In this document: in pieces, positions 11,078 through 22,031 of the stretch | Numbering within the stretch: position 1 is the stretch's first letter | Layout: every line of letters starts with the position of its first letter | Origin: Coccinella septempunctata | Lineage: Eukaryota; Arthropoda; Insecta; Coleoptera; Coccinellidae | Direction: 5' to 3' | Assembly (NCBI RefSeq): GCF_907165205.1 | Contig: NC_058189.1 | Span: 18,660,001 to 18,724,000, forward strand | Length of the DNA: 64,000 bases | The notes under the pieces: generated by a model | Told to the model about the DNA's origin: nothing | Database searches by the model: none | What the model saw: only the letters and a program-made list of their open reading frames with translations | Position numbers and translations under genes: made by a program

Positions 11078-12009
11078 CTAGATTATCAGAATCAGAAATG
11101 GCCAAATGAATTCAATATTTATAGAGAATTAATAAACATATTGAGATTCTTACTGTGATTTATTCATATGACTGAAGTAGCTAGAACCTTTTTACATAAA
11201 AAACATAATAACCCTATCAATTCAAAATTCATGTCTCTTACATATGAAAATAGTGGACGCTTAAAATTTTACGAAGAATTTTTTTAACCTCCTCAGATTG
11301 CTTGGATTCTTGTCATCTTACTCAATGAAAGAAATGCTTTTCGCACGTTGGGTGAAATTTACAAGAAACCTTTTCTAAAAAGTGCCTTTCCACTTTCCGT
11401 ACAAAATTACGATATATAGGTTAAGGTCAACATTGTTTACATTTTGGGAAGATGAAGTAATTCAAGGAAGGACATACGTTCAGCCACCGAACATCAACCT
11501 TCTAAATTTCATAGCCTACTTGACGACGGATTTTTTTGAACGCACGTTTTATATTATGATTTCTATGATACCTATATAGTCAAATTTGAAACCTTATAAA
11601 TTTTCTATGTTCATATCGGAATGTTGATATTTATGCGGCCGATCGAACAATTCGAGAAGTTCATAGAGGGCATATTCGAGTTGTGACATTTTGATTAAAT
11701 CACATTGATATCGTTCCCTACAATATCTGTTAAAGAATGTGAGGAGCTGGTGGAGGCTGGAGTTGTAGTACATAGATATATTGATTACTCTCTAACCATC
11801 ATAATTTTTCTGCAATCTCCACAATTCATATCTTCTCAATTCACCCGCTAGGTACTACAGAAATCAATGCGACATACAAATAAAAAAATAATTTGGGAAG
11901 CTGCTGAATACTTCTATGTTCGACTACCCATGACAATAATGCATTAATAGGAAACTAGTATGACCAGGAGATCTACCTTTATTGGTAGATTAGTATAGCC
12001 AGGAGATCC
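11078..12009. other. AT-rich non-coding stretch, copy A
   Basis: I see no gene, repeat or structural RNA here. A 65-codon open frame (11382-11579) is present in both duplication copies but shows no domain and has no support beyond being in the duplicated block. The copy B counterpart is 44312-45243. Confidence 0.5.
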
Positions 12010-12086
12010 TTTTTTTTTTTTTTTTGGTGTAGCAGGGGGAAAATCTGCAAACAGACGAACACACCCTCTCCTGAGGGGGAACAGTG
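12010..12086 (-). mobile_element. Minimal 5'-truncated Jockey insertion (3' end only), copy A
   Basis: A T-run (12010-12025) is followed by about 60 bp identical in type to the Jockey 3' UTR end (GGTGTAGCAGGGGGAAAATC, GAGGGGGAACAGTG). It is therefore a reverse-oriented insertion of only the last bases plus poly(A), an extreme case of 5' truncation. No clear target duplication is seen. Confidence 0.85.
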
Positions 12087-12478
12087 GATATCGATTTTAA
12101 ATTATATTGAACGAAGATTATTTTTTTATCTCCCCTAATTGAAATTATTTTTTGTAGTTACTGGATAACCTAAATAGATGTAAATTAAAACAATTGTTTC
12201 TTCTATATAATTTATATTACTCAGAATGAACCCCCTCTATAGAGGTGATAATATGAAAGAAAAACGCTATCCTTAATCACAAATTGGCCTTGTGATTGAA
12301 AAAAATAGTTCGAAAATCGGCAACTTTAGGTTAGGTTTTTTTCAGAAACGGTACATTTTCGCTGAACTAATGTTGGTGTCATTCGATAGTATTTGATCTA
12401 CTCTATCGTTATGTGACGTTTGATTCACTAGTTTCGGACACCTTGTATGTACAGGTCAAATCTCTCAAGAAAAATATA

Positions 12479-12926
12479 CAGTAGACTCTCGAAATAGTGA
12501 ACAATGCTTATAATGAACTACTCCAAATAGTGAACAAATAAATATTTGCATTAGTACTCTATAAAATGAACAACCGAAGCCTATAATTAGTGAACCTGGA
12601 TAATTTGACAAATCATAACAAGAAAACGATTGTTAAACGTTTTCCTGTTTTCGAGTAAGCATAAATATGGCATGATTATTCATTTAAAGCTGAGTAAAAA
12701 AGGAGAAATTGTTGAAAAATTATATAAAGGTGGTCGTAATTCAATGTTAGAAGGAAGAATTCTTGTTAATCCTGGGGTGGAATCCAGTCCTGATTGCGAA
12801 ACAAAAGGCATCGGAAATCGCACAAAATTATTTAGTATGTTTTATTCGACATGTTTTTTTCTCCTAAAACTAACTGAAATAACATTTTACAGAGGCCGTA
12901 GTGCTGATGTGGGTACATCTGATTGA
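12479..12926 (+). mobile_element. Pogo/Tigger-like DNA transposon remnant, copy A
   Basis: The left end begins CAGTAGACTCTCG and is followed by five diverged copies of ATAGTGAAC within 120 bp, as in pogo-like termini. A frame at 12630-12926 includes LSKKGEIVEKLYKGG, which resembles the start of the CENP-B/pogo helix-turn-helix (pattern LSLKEKVEIIEKLE), then diverges. No matching right terminus or DDE catalytic domain is visible. Recognition rests on short motifs, so this is tentative. Confidence 0.45.
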
Positions 12927-13370
12927 AGCAATCTAAAAATATAGGAATAGACCATTATATTTATTTAAAGAGGTGTGCTCAATGTATATACCTAAATTTT
13001 GAAAACTACTATTTTATTATTTTCTGAATAAATTGGTTTGAGACCTAAATAGTTTAAAATTTAGTTTTCCTAAAATCCGATTGACACTACGTTATGTCTT
13101 ATTCGAAACTATGAAAAGGATAAGTATGGAAAAGGGTAAGACTGTTATAATAAATGTTGAAGATTGACTATATTCAGAACAGTAATATCTAACAACAAAT
13201 AAGCCTAAGGTTCATTCATACGATATTCGACAGTATGAACGATGATCAGAAAGTGCATTTATTGTTCGTTTAATTTATTATATTCGAAATCATCGATCGA
13301 CACATATTAATGCAATTTCGGATCATCGTATCGTCGGATATTGTATACATGAACAGTAGGTCTAACGTTG
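12927..13370. other. AT-rich non-coding stretch, copy A
   Basis: Nothing recognisable. Counterpart in copy B is 46150-46605. Confidence 0.5.
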
Positions 13371-13640
13371 TTCAGAGACGTCTATTACTGATACTTAATT
13401 GTAGTATGAAATACGATTATTAAACGTCTATTTTTGGTACATTGAAGTCGTTGAAATATAGTCTATAATATATGAGTTGTGAACGTTTATAGACGACTGG
13501 TTTTCGACGTAATTTCTGAATTACTTAAGTAGTCTAAAAGACGTATATGAAATACGAGTATCAGACGTATATAAAATACGAATAGGAGACGTATATCCAG
13601 GATTGATTTTATACGTCTACCACGCGGACATTTGTCCTTC
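13371..13640. repeat. AGACGTATA / TACGTCT motif cluster, copy A
   Basis: Three ~24-bp direct repeats of AGACGTATAT(n)AAATACGA lie at about 13538-13600. They are flanked by inverted forms (GACGTCTATT, AACGTCTATT, ATACGTCTACC). Copy B (46610-46900) has the same cluster plus an extra TTATACGTCG block near 46887. It may be the core of a small degenerate inverted-repeat element. Confidence 0.5.
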
Positions 13641-15040
13641 TTATTTTGGTCTAATGAAACCGTAATAAGTTGACTTATATATGTTTAATAAACGAAAGGT
13701 GGTTTCCTGGGGCAGAGCTGATAACCTCTGCAATTTTATTTGAGTTTTATAATATATCCTAATTTTTATTTCGGGATAAAAGATATTCGATGTCAATATG
13801 TTCTGATCTCCTATGGTTTGCAGTACCTACTATTCCCAAAACTAATACAAGCTAAAACAACCATTATTTCTATCTTCATAATAATAATGATAGACATCAT
13901 AATAGTCAAATTAAAACCTTTTTTTTATAGTCTTAACTTACGTATTATGACGGCTTTTTATAGAACCATATTGTATATAACCTTTTTCTGTGGATGAGGC
14001 AGCGATTAAAGTTTGCATTTTTTTTTTTTTAATAAATTGTACTTATTATTTTCGAAAAATTAGAATTCAAATAATTCGAACATATTTTATAATCTTAAAT
14101 TAATTGATAACTCCGTGAGAACATCCAAAGTTCTTTTGTTCTTCTTTTATTAAAAAATCTACTTAAAATATATAGATCCATTTTAATTATACTATGAGAT
14201 TTTTTTACACAGTGCTTCATAATCTACCTATAAGATATGCATCGATGAGTATGAATTTCGAAAACCGAAATCATTTTAGATCCTTTTCGAATTTTTGTTT
14301 GTTTGAACTCCTACGTATAGGGCTTTACTCAATTGACGAAATTGACAATCGTTTCCTCACGGGACCTTCCTAATAATTTCTTGCTCTAAGAAAACTATTT
14401 AACTAATCAGCTATTTGAAGGGAAAGTTTAGACATCTATATATTATATGATGTATCAATGAATTAAATCGATTGCAAGAGTTACTATGTATCTGAAGCTT
14501 GAAATTCTGACGACCGATTCAAAAGTTTGAGCATTATCTAATCAACTATCGCTGCTTGAAGCCCCGGAAAACAAAACGCGTTTCTATTTCAATGGATTTC
14601 CAAAAATTGCATCATTTTTAATTCTTTTTATCGATTTGCAACTAACAATATTTTCATTCTCTTCAATGAAGACCATGATTTATTCATCAACAATAACGTT
14701 ATTGCTTCATACCCTTCAGCATTTCATTCATTTACTAGAAATATTTAGGAATGCTATATTATATTAAGCACATATAACTTAATAATTTTCATGATCGATA
14801 CTCTGGACATTCTTTCACTTTGTCCTTATTTTGGGTAAATTCAACCCAATTCACTCTTGTGAGATTGATATTAACCTCCACCTTAAATTGCCAATTCATA
14901 ACAATCACTTTGTTCTCATATACTAACTGTACCAATTTCATTTCATAAATTTTCACGTGCTTTCGCTTTCGACAAAGTGTTGATATTAGATTTACCTACT
15001 GGTTTTGGTTCACCAGTTTCTTTCACCATTATTATCGATT
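13641..15040. other. AT-rich non-coding stretch, copy A
   Basis: No gene or repeat is recognised. A hydrophobic 85-codon frame at 13740-13997 recurs in copy B (46976-47233) but lacks a recognisable family, and its composition fits AT-rich DNA read by chance. The copy B counterpart of the stretch is 46900-48268. Confidence 0.5.
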
Positions 15041-15445
15041 CATTCACCTGATTTACCATTATCAGATTTACCTACTGGTTTTGATACAAAATCAGATTCA
15101 CCAGTTTCATTATCAGTTACCTTTGAGTTACCTGATTTATCGTTATCAGATTTACTTACTGGATTTGATACAAAATCAAACTCACTAGTTTCATTCTCAA
15201 TTGTCTTTGAGTTACCTGATTTATCGTTATCAGATTTACCTACTGGTTTTGATACGAAATCAAACTCACCAGTTTCATTCTAAATTATCTTTGAGTTATC
15301 TGATTTAACGTTATCAGATTTACCTACTGGTTTCGATACGAAATCAAACTCACCAGTTTCATTCTCAATTACCTTCGAGTAACCTGATTTATCGTTATCA
15401 GGTTTACCTACTGGTTTTGATACAAAATCAAATACACCAGTTTCT
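15041..15445 (-). repeat. 84-bp coding-like tandem repeat (eroded repetitive protein?), copy A
   Basis: About five copies of an 84-nt unit, a multiple of three. On the minus strand one frame gives a 28-residue hydrophilic repeat of the type NETGEFDFVSKPVGKSDN followed by DKSGNSK. It is interrupted by a TAG in one unit, and the frame shifts near 15045. The plus strand also has an open frame (15005-15283), but it reads as a less natural P/L/S/D/F repeat. It is either a decayed exon of a repetitive low-complexity protein or a minisatellite whose period happens to be 3n. Confidence 0.6.
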
Positions 15446-16490
15446 CACTTCACCGAATATCTGATTTTCAATCACTATCAGATTTCTACATGAAGCCATG
15501 CTATCAACTCAATAAAGTCCGTACCTGCGTCTTATTGCATCAACTATATGACTTTCCATGACTGCTGTAAATTTTCTTTTAAACCACCTACTGGTTTCAA
15601 TTCAATAGAGTTCATACCAGTTTGTTATTGCATTATATTTTGGATTTCAGTTCACTATCAGATTTTTTTTTATCTCATTCTTCAGAAAGGTAGATAACTA
15701 ATTTTTTTTTAATCAGCTCTTGACTAGCAATTATTCAAAGTTTAATAAAATTCAAATTCAATAGAATATTAGAGAGAATCATTAATGTGAATATGATATT
15801 GTAATTTATAATCATCATATCTCTAATTTATATTTGGATACGAAATGAGTCATTCCACCTTTTTCATAAATTGAGTACTTATAATCATCATCACAATTTT
15901 ATCAGCTGTGATTTTAGTTCATTCGAAAAGTACCTTTATCATTCAAATGTTTTTTTTTTTCATTCAACAACTTCATTATTCTTCAGGGTATTGAAATGAT
16001 TAAAATTATTTCGAATCATAATCTAAGCAAGACTCTAAGACTCAATTGAATCCCTTTTTCGTAAGAAAAGCTTCTATCAATATATGCAGTCGTTTAAAGT
16101 GATTTATGAAGTAATGAAATATAAATCAAAGTACTCAACAACCAATTTAGAAAACAGACATATTCAGGTATTTTGCTATTCCAGCACTCTGTCATATCTG
16201 TATCATAGTGTGAATAATATGAAGATTAAGTCATGAAAGTTATATATTTCAATTCTTATTCAGATAATAGAAGACTCAATTGAAATTTTTTTGAAGCCGT
16301 TGAAGCAGGTAGATGTGTTGAATGATACCAGTGCGATACGTCATCTCTCGTGTTGTAAAAGAGAAAGTGGAAGAGAAAGTCGAAGTGAAAGTGTACACTA
16401 GCGAAGCTACGGAATTTTTGATTCCGTCTACGAAACTTCCGAAGTTTTTTGTAAGTTCTATAAGTGTATGTGTTATAGAGCGGAAATTCG
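15446..16490. other. AT-rich non-coding stretch, copy A
   Basis: No gene is recognised. Copies A and B differ near 16186-16205, where copy B (about 49437-49485) has roughly 50-60 bp of extra sequence. The last part (about 16300-16627) probably includes the Jockey 5' UTR: it contains two TCAGTG motifs (about 16499 and 16508) of the initiator type used by Jockey elements. The element's first base cannot be fixed, because both copies share the 5' flank. Confidence 0.45.
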
Positions 16491-16693
16491 TTCAAATTCA
16501 GTGTATTCAGTGTCGAGTCCAGATCCATTGATCGATGGTTCCACGGATATCACTGGTGAGTCGATTTATTTTTCTTATAGTATAGAAAATATATAACTTA
16601 GCCACATAGCTTAGTAGTAACATATTAGTGAGTATTTCCAATATTCATTATTACACAGAAATACCTCATATAGTTCAATACGTACAAAAAGCC

Positions 16694-18216
16694 ATGTCGG
16701 AGGTCTCAGACAATGAGAGCTCCTACATGGAAGCAACGGACACCGAAGAATTCATCGATAGAGAAGCAGAGGAGCTTGTAAGGCTCAAAGAAGAGAATGA
16801 GCAATTGAAGGCTCAAATAAATAAATTAACTGAAACCGTAGCTCAGTTGGTCGGGGAGATACGCCTCTTGAGAGAGGAAGTTAATAAGAATAAAGCGCCT
16901 CAATCCCCTAGTTTTGCGGAAATTGCAAAACACATTACGGCACAGAAATCCTCCACATTTGCAGAAATTGCAAAGCCGGTAGCGGTCCCCAAAAATTCCT
17001 CCAAACAGGAAGTAGCTCCAGGAAACCGGAAAAGAAGAAAAATTTTGCAACTCAAGTTGCGAAAACCCAGAACGCGCCACCCACAAAACGCGCGCGTAAA
17101 GAAAGTGCATCTTCAGACGAAGAGACCGCAAAAAAAGCAACGGAGATACCTAAAAAAGGTAAAATTCCACCCATCACGACGATGGGTACAGCCTCAGCTC
17201 AACAGAAAACCACTCCAGTGGAGGAGAGGAAAGAAAAAATCCCCCCAGTCACCCTGAGAGGTACGTCAGAATGGACGTCAATTTCCAACGCGTTAATGCG
17301 AAACGGAATTAAATATAGCAGAGCGACAACTGTGAAGGACGGAATTAGGGTCGTTCCACAAACCGCGGAAGACCACAGAAGGATGACGGACTTCCTTCAT
17401 AAAATAAATAGGGAGTTTTATACTCTTCAACGGGAGGAAGAAAAGAAAATCTACGCGGGAGTGAGATATCTACCGCTGGATGCAGATATCCCGACGATCC
17501 TTGACGACCTCAAGGATCAAGGGATCGTCGATGCTGAGGTCATAAGAATGACCTCAAATATAACTAAGAGGCCGATGCCCTTATTGCTGGTTAAAAACCA
17601 GAATAAGGGTATCTTCGAGGTGAGAAGGCTCTACAACATGAACTGTGTTGTTGAACCTAAGAGAAGGACGACCGGGCCTGGACAATGTTATCGCTGTCAG
17701 CGATATGGACATGCCCAAAGTAGGTGCACTTTTCCATGGAGGTGCGTGAAATGCTCTGGTAATCACAGCTCCAAGGAGTGTACGCTTACCAGGGAGAACG
17801 AGGAGCGAAATGCCTCTTGTGTTCTCTGTGGAGAGCAAGGACATCCAGCCAGCTACAAGGGATGTAGCGAATGGAAGTTGGTCACTAAAAAGACCAAGAG
17901 ATCGCCAAGATCGAACCAGACCAGCTCGAGGCCAACAAAAAATACACCGAAGCAATCCCAAAACTCTTCGGAAGTGAAGAAACCCCAGGAAACTGCAACC
18001 AAAGTGGTCAAACAGACGAAGAATCCAGAGATAAAGACGGAAAAGGCAAAAACCGTCAAAAAAGCCGAAACCAGGAAAGGAATTTCTGGAATCACTGAGG
18101 AACTGGATAAGTTCACGAAAACCCTCCTCAGCACGATGATGCAGAATCTGGAGAAAGAGATTGAGAAGAAGATGCAGCAAATTATTAAGAATATTTATTG
18201 GCTGATACGACGATAA
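16694..18216 (+). pseudogene. Jockey ORF1 (gag-like), frameshifted, element A
   Basis: ORF1 proteins bind the element RNA and form the RNP. From the likely start (MSEVSDNESSY) it reads an acidic segment, a leucine heptad coiled coil (about residues 35-70) and a repeated SFAEIAK motif. A 2-nt insertion near 17022 (CCAGGAAACC, against CCAGAACC in copy B) then shifts the frame. The second half is open in another frame from about 17182 and includes three zinc knuckles (CYRCQRYGHAQSRC, CVKCSGNHSSKEC, CVLCGEQGHPASYKGC), all intact here. The expected stop has become TAT, so the frame runs on to a TAA at 18214-18216. Confidence 0.85.
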
Positions 18217-20808
18217 AGAACAATCTCTTAATCGTCTCTTGGAACGTCGAAGGATTGAGAGCCCGCAGACCAGAATTCGAAGAACTGATTGAAGAGAAGA
18301 GACCGGATGTCATAGCTCTCCCAGAAACAAGACTTAACCCCAACGTTCGGATAGCATTTCCCAATTACGATATCTACAGAAATGATAGACCTAACAGCAC
18401 AGGTGGCGTTGCTATACTGGCTAGAAGGAATATGGATCACCATTTCGACCAAATATTCAATGGACAAGAAGTAGAAGCAATATCGATTATTGTGAATACT
18501 AATCGAGGACAAGTGAAGATTATTTCAACTTATAAATCACCGGATAAGGACATGCTGGAAGAGGATCTAAAAATGCTACTAGAAGGAAGACACCCTAAAA
18601 TCATAATTGGTGATCTCAACTGCAAATCGCAGGAATGGAATAGTAGAGTGGAAAATACCAACGGGAGAAGACTGAAGATTTATGCTGAAAAACTTAATGC
18701 AGTTGTGATCGGACCTGATATACCGACCTACATACCAAGAGTAAATGGACTACTCGATGTACTGGACATTGTCGTAATGAAAGACATCACTGAAGAAATC
18801 AGCATTGATACAATAGAAGACGGAAGTTCAGACCACAATCCCATAGAATTCATAGTGGGACATGGCCCAAGAAACGAAGAAGAGACACAAACTAAGGATC
18901 GCACAGACTGGGAGAAATATAAGAATTTACTTCAGGAAAAAATCACGGAAATTCCCCAAATAAACACCCGGGATGAATTAGATGAAGCAGTTGAAAAATT
19001 GGAAAATCAAATAAAAGAAGCCTATGAAGAAGGCACCAAGAGAATAAGGAAACCAATTCCGAAACATTCACATGGAGATACGCCAGGGGATATAAAGGAA
19101 CTTATAAAAAAGAACAGAAGACTCAGAAAAATTAAAATTACTGCGTAATAACAGATGGCACCAGAGATTAAGGGAACTGAATACAATAGATCACTCGGCT
19201 TGGAAAATGCAAAAACGCTTACGACGGGAACAGACAGTTATACCTCCACTGCATGGAGCAAACGGAATGGTATATACGAGACTTGAAGAAGCCGAAGCAC
19301 TTGCCGACTCAATTGAGAGAGAAGCCAGAATAAATTACAGAAATGATGATGACAATGAAGATCTAGAAGAAGAAGTGGAGGCAAACGAAGAACTGATGAT
19401 GGAACCACCGGAAACCGAAATCATTCCAAAACCGGCTTCACCAACAGAAATCAAAGAGATCATAATGAAATTGAAAAACAGGAAAGCGCCGGGAGAAGAT
19501 AGGATAACGAATTATATGTTGAAGAAATTGCCTAGAGAAGAAATAGCAGCCTTGACGAATATAACAAACGGAGTGATGAGGACCGAATACTACCCAAAGA
19601 GATGAAAAACTGCAGAAATGATAGTTTTCAACAAGCCTGGAAAGGAACGGAAATTTCCTCAAAATTATAGACCAATCAGCCTACTATCAGCACTAGGAAA
19701 AATCGTCGAGATGGTTATCGCTAAAAGGCTGAATGAGGAAACAGAAATGTTGAAGATAATTCCACCCGAACAATTTGGATTTCGACGAGAACATTCGACT
19801 GAACTCCAATTACTACGGCTCATAGAATACGTCACCGAAGGAATGCAGACAAAACAGGCCACAGGATTAGTTCTGATGGATATCGAGAGAGCTTTTGATA
19901 GAGTATGGCACGAAGGCCTAATCTACAAGCTATGCAAGATTATAAGGAACTATCTGAGGAATAGAAACTTTTATGTGAAGATAGATGGAGCAACCTCTCA
20001 AACCAGACAATTGGAAGCGGGAGTGCCTCAAGGATCGGTACTTGGACCTCTGCTTTACGTAATATACGTTTATGATATCCCGAAGAATGCTAGGAATATG
20101 CTCACCTTGTACGCAGATGACACAGGAATAGCGTTCAGACATCGACGCCCAGAGATCATACACCGGAGACTGCAGGAAGCCATAGATGAATTACTCAAAT
20201 GGTGCATCAAATGGAAAATCCAAATCAATGGAAGAAAGACTCAAGCAATATTACTGCAAAAGAGAAGATTGAGGATGGAAGAAAACCTTGAAGTTGATGG
20301 ACAAGAGGTTGAATGGAAAAATGAAGCAACATACCTAGGAGTGACGCTTGACAGAGGACTTACATGGAAAAACCACATCAAATGTGCTGTTGATAAAACA
20401 AAAGCCGCAATGAGTAAACTTTATCCACTCATAGGCAGAAGAAGTCATATGAATAAGAACATCAAGTTGACGATGATTAAAACTATTGCGCGACCACAAC
20501 TCACATATGGATCGGCGGCATGGGGCTTCGCAGCCAAGACCCACATCAAGAGAATACAGGCCACTGAGAATAAACTCCTTAGAATGGCGATGGACGTACC
20601 CTGGTTTGTTAGGAACAAACAAATCTACAAGGACTTGGAATGGGAACCAGTTACAGAATTTATGAAGAGAAAGGCGGAAAGGATATTCGACAAAGCCAAA
20701 CAACATCCAAATGAGGAACTACGAAGATTAGTCGACTACGACCCAACAGAAGAAGCTAGAAGGTCAAGAACCTACCACCGAAGACCGAGAGATCAGTTAA
20801 GGATTTAA
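18198..20808 (+). pseudogene. Jockey ORF2 (endonuclease + RT), broken, element A
   Basis: ORF2 nicks target DNA and reverse-transcribes the element RNA. The endonuclease motifs SWNVEG, ETR, GDLNCKS and SDHNP are visible. A deletion of about 75 nt near 19135 ends the frame at 19148. A TGA stands at 19603-19605 where copy B has TGG. An in-frame 27-nt deletion lies near 19930. The RT core follows (DIERAFDRVW, GVPQGSVLGP, LYADDTG at about 20110), with an intact C-terminal part to 20808. The start codon is TTG where the related minus-strand element has ATG. These lesions are not shared with copy B apart from the start codon. Confidence 0.88.
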
Positions 20809-21054
20809 ATGTAACCAAAGAAGAGCTTAACCTATAAAAGCTATAGGCAGCATACAAATATCAACACGACTACGATCGTGTGAGAGTCCAGAAACCATAA
20901 GAGTCAACTGGTTAATAGGCAAAATGCCCGGAACCTATGAAGAAGCAGTTAAGGGTTTTTAGTGGGTCTCGAGCTCAGAGAGTGAGAATCCCCACACTGT
21001 TCCCCCTCAGGAGAGGGTGTGTTCGTCTGTTTGCAGATTTTCCCCCTGCTACAC

Positions 21055-21089
<35 letters not shown>

Positions 21090-21399
21090 CCGCCCCAAAA
21101 ACCCAACAGTAGTCGGCCATATTTATCAAAGCGAAGCCGAAAACTTCGATAAGTTATATTATAACATAAATAACTCTTAAAAGTGGCCACTACAGTGCGG
21201 ACCGTATAGGCTGTCTGGGATATTTATGAGAAGAATGCGAATGCGGCACCTTTGATGGTTTTTTTATTACCCCTGCATATTGCGTTCACCAATGAGTCCG
21301 CGCCTAAATACCTAAATATATTTCTTGGTATTCCTGTTGTTGCTGACTGAACTGCATTTATTTTCATTCGGTACATAAGTTGATTTTTTTCATGTCTAA

Positions 21400-21473
21400 G
21401 CTCTAAATGCCGCCCCTAAATCCTAGCGCCTTAGGCGGCCGCCTACCCTGCCTACCCCCTAGCGACGGCCCTG
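21400..21473 (-). mobile_element. hAT-type transposon terminus (fragment)
   Basis: Read on the minus strand from 21473 it begins CAGGGCCGTCGCTAGGGGG and continues GC-rich through GGCGGCCGCC and AATCCTAG-type sequence. This is the style of many hAT termini (CAGGG start). No opposite terminus or 8-bp duplication was found, so it is a fragment. Confidence 0.5.
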
Positions 21474-21598
21474 CCAATTCGGCATCATTCCGATAGCTTC
21501 GGAAAAAACGATTGCTTCAACCAATCGTTGCATTTGGTTCATTGTTTTGGTTTTGATCAAAATATAAATGAAATATAATATAAGCTATCTCTTTTCGA

Positions 21599-21821
21599 GG
21601 ACGTTTCCTCTCTCACTATGCTCTATCTTGGTGTGTAATATCTTTTGTTTCTAGTCGCTCCTGGTTAACTTGGCAGTGAAATCTGTCCCATTTTAAGGAA
21701 TTCGTGCATCTCTCTCTCTTGTGTTATCTTCCTTAAGTCTCTCTTCGTTCAATTATGGGAAAGAATTTGTAGCAAAGATATTACACACCAAGATAAAGCA
21801 TAGTGAGATAGAAAACGGTGT
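21599..21821. repeat. Inverted repeat / MITE-like hairpin upstream of the THAP gene
   Basis: The left arm (about 21599-21646) and right arm (about 21774-21821) match as inverted copies over about 45 nt. The core is CTATCTTGGTGTGTAATATC and its complement, with about 125 bp between them. It may be a MITE, since the arms are at the ends. No target duplication was identified. Confidence 0.65.
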
Positions 21822-22031
21822 GAATTATCTTTGATTTGTAGAGGTCGCCCCAGTAGGAAACATTTCGTAGTTGTCACATGCGTCATTTGATAATTTTGAC
21901 ATGACATGTGTAAATTTGCATGATTTTCAATTCTTCTCTGTTCATTCCAAGTTTCGGGGTTGACTTAGTTATCTGTTAGTTAGTTCTGGAGTTATTTTGA
22001 CAATTTGAAGACAATATTCCATGATAGCAAA

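Larger units (their letters stand above)
1..21088. repeat. Segmental duplication, copy A
   Basis: This stretch is collinear with 33052-54078. The same landmarks appear in the same order with offsets between about 33010 and 33420, and the changes in offset mark indels. Private differences include a deletion of about 372 bp near 1618 here, one extra ~150-bp foldback unit near 10400-10580 here, and several Jockey indels. The left end lies outside the window, because position 1 already matches 33052. The right end is the Jockey poly(A) at 21056-21088, after which the sequence is unrelated to that following copy B. Confidence 0.95.
16628..21088 (+). mobile_element. Jockey-clade non-LTR retrotransposon A, decayed
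   Basis: The layout is ORF1 (coiled coil plus CCHC knuckles), ORF2 (APE-type endonuclease plus reverse transcriptase), a 3' UTR of about 280 bp ending CCCCCTGCTACACC, and a 33-A tail (21056-21088). The knuckle spacing and the LYADDTG motif fit the Jockey clade. The start is a minimum estimate. Both ORFs are broken, so the copy is dead. It forms the right edge of duplication copy A. Confidence 0.9.
21089..22031. other. Spacer between duplication copies, upstream of the THAP gene
   Basis: Non-coding sequence. It includes a hAT-type terminus and an inverted repeat, listed separately, and the presumed promoter or 5' UTR of the THAP gene (about 21830-22031). Confidence 0.5.

Noticed and set aside
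13740..13997. Hydrophobic 85-codon frame present in both copies as a membrane protein
   Set aside because: AT-rich DNA readily encodes I/F/Y/L-rich frames. There is no family resemblance, and conservation is explained by the duplication.
15005..15283. Plus-strand open frame over the 84-bp repeats as a repetitive protein
   Set aside because: It starts inside the repeat region and reads as an unlikely P/L/F/S repeat. The minus-strand reading has a far more protein-like composition, although broken.
16256..16531. Overlapping open frames on both strands before Jockey A
   Set aside because: They lie in what is probably the element's 5' UTR or flank, with no domain, and mirror each other as expected from a purine-rich stretch.
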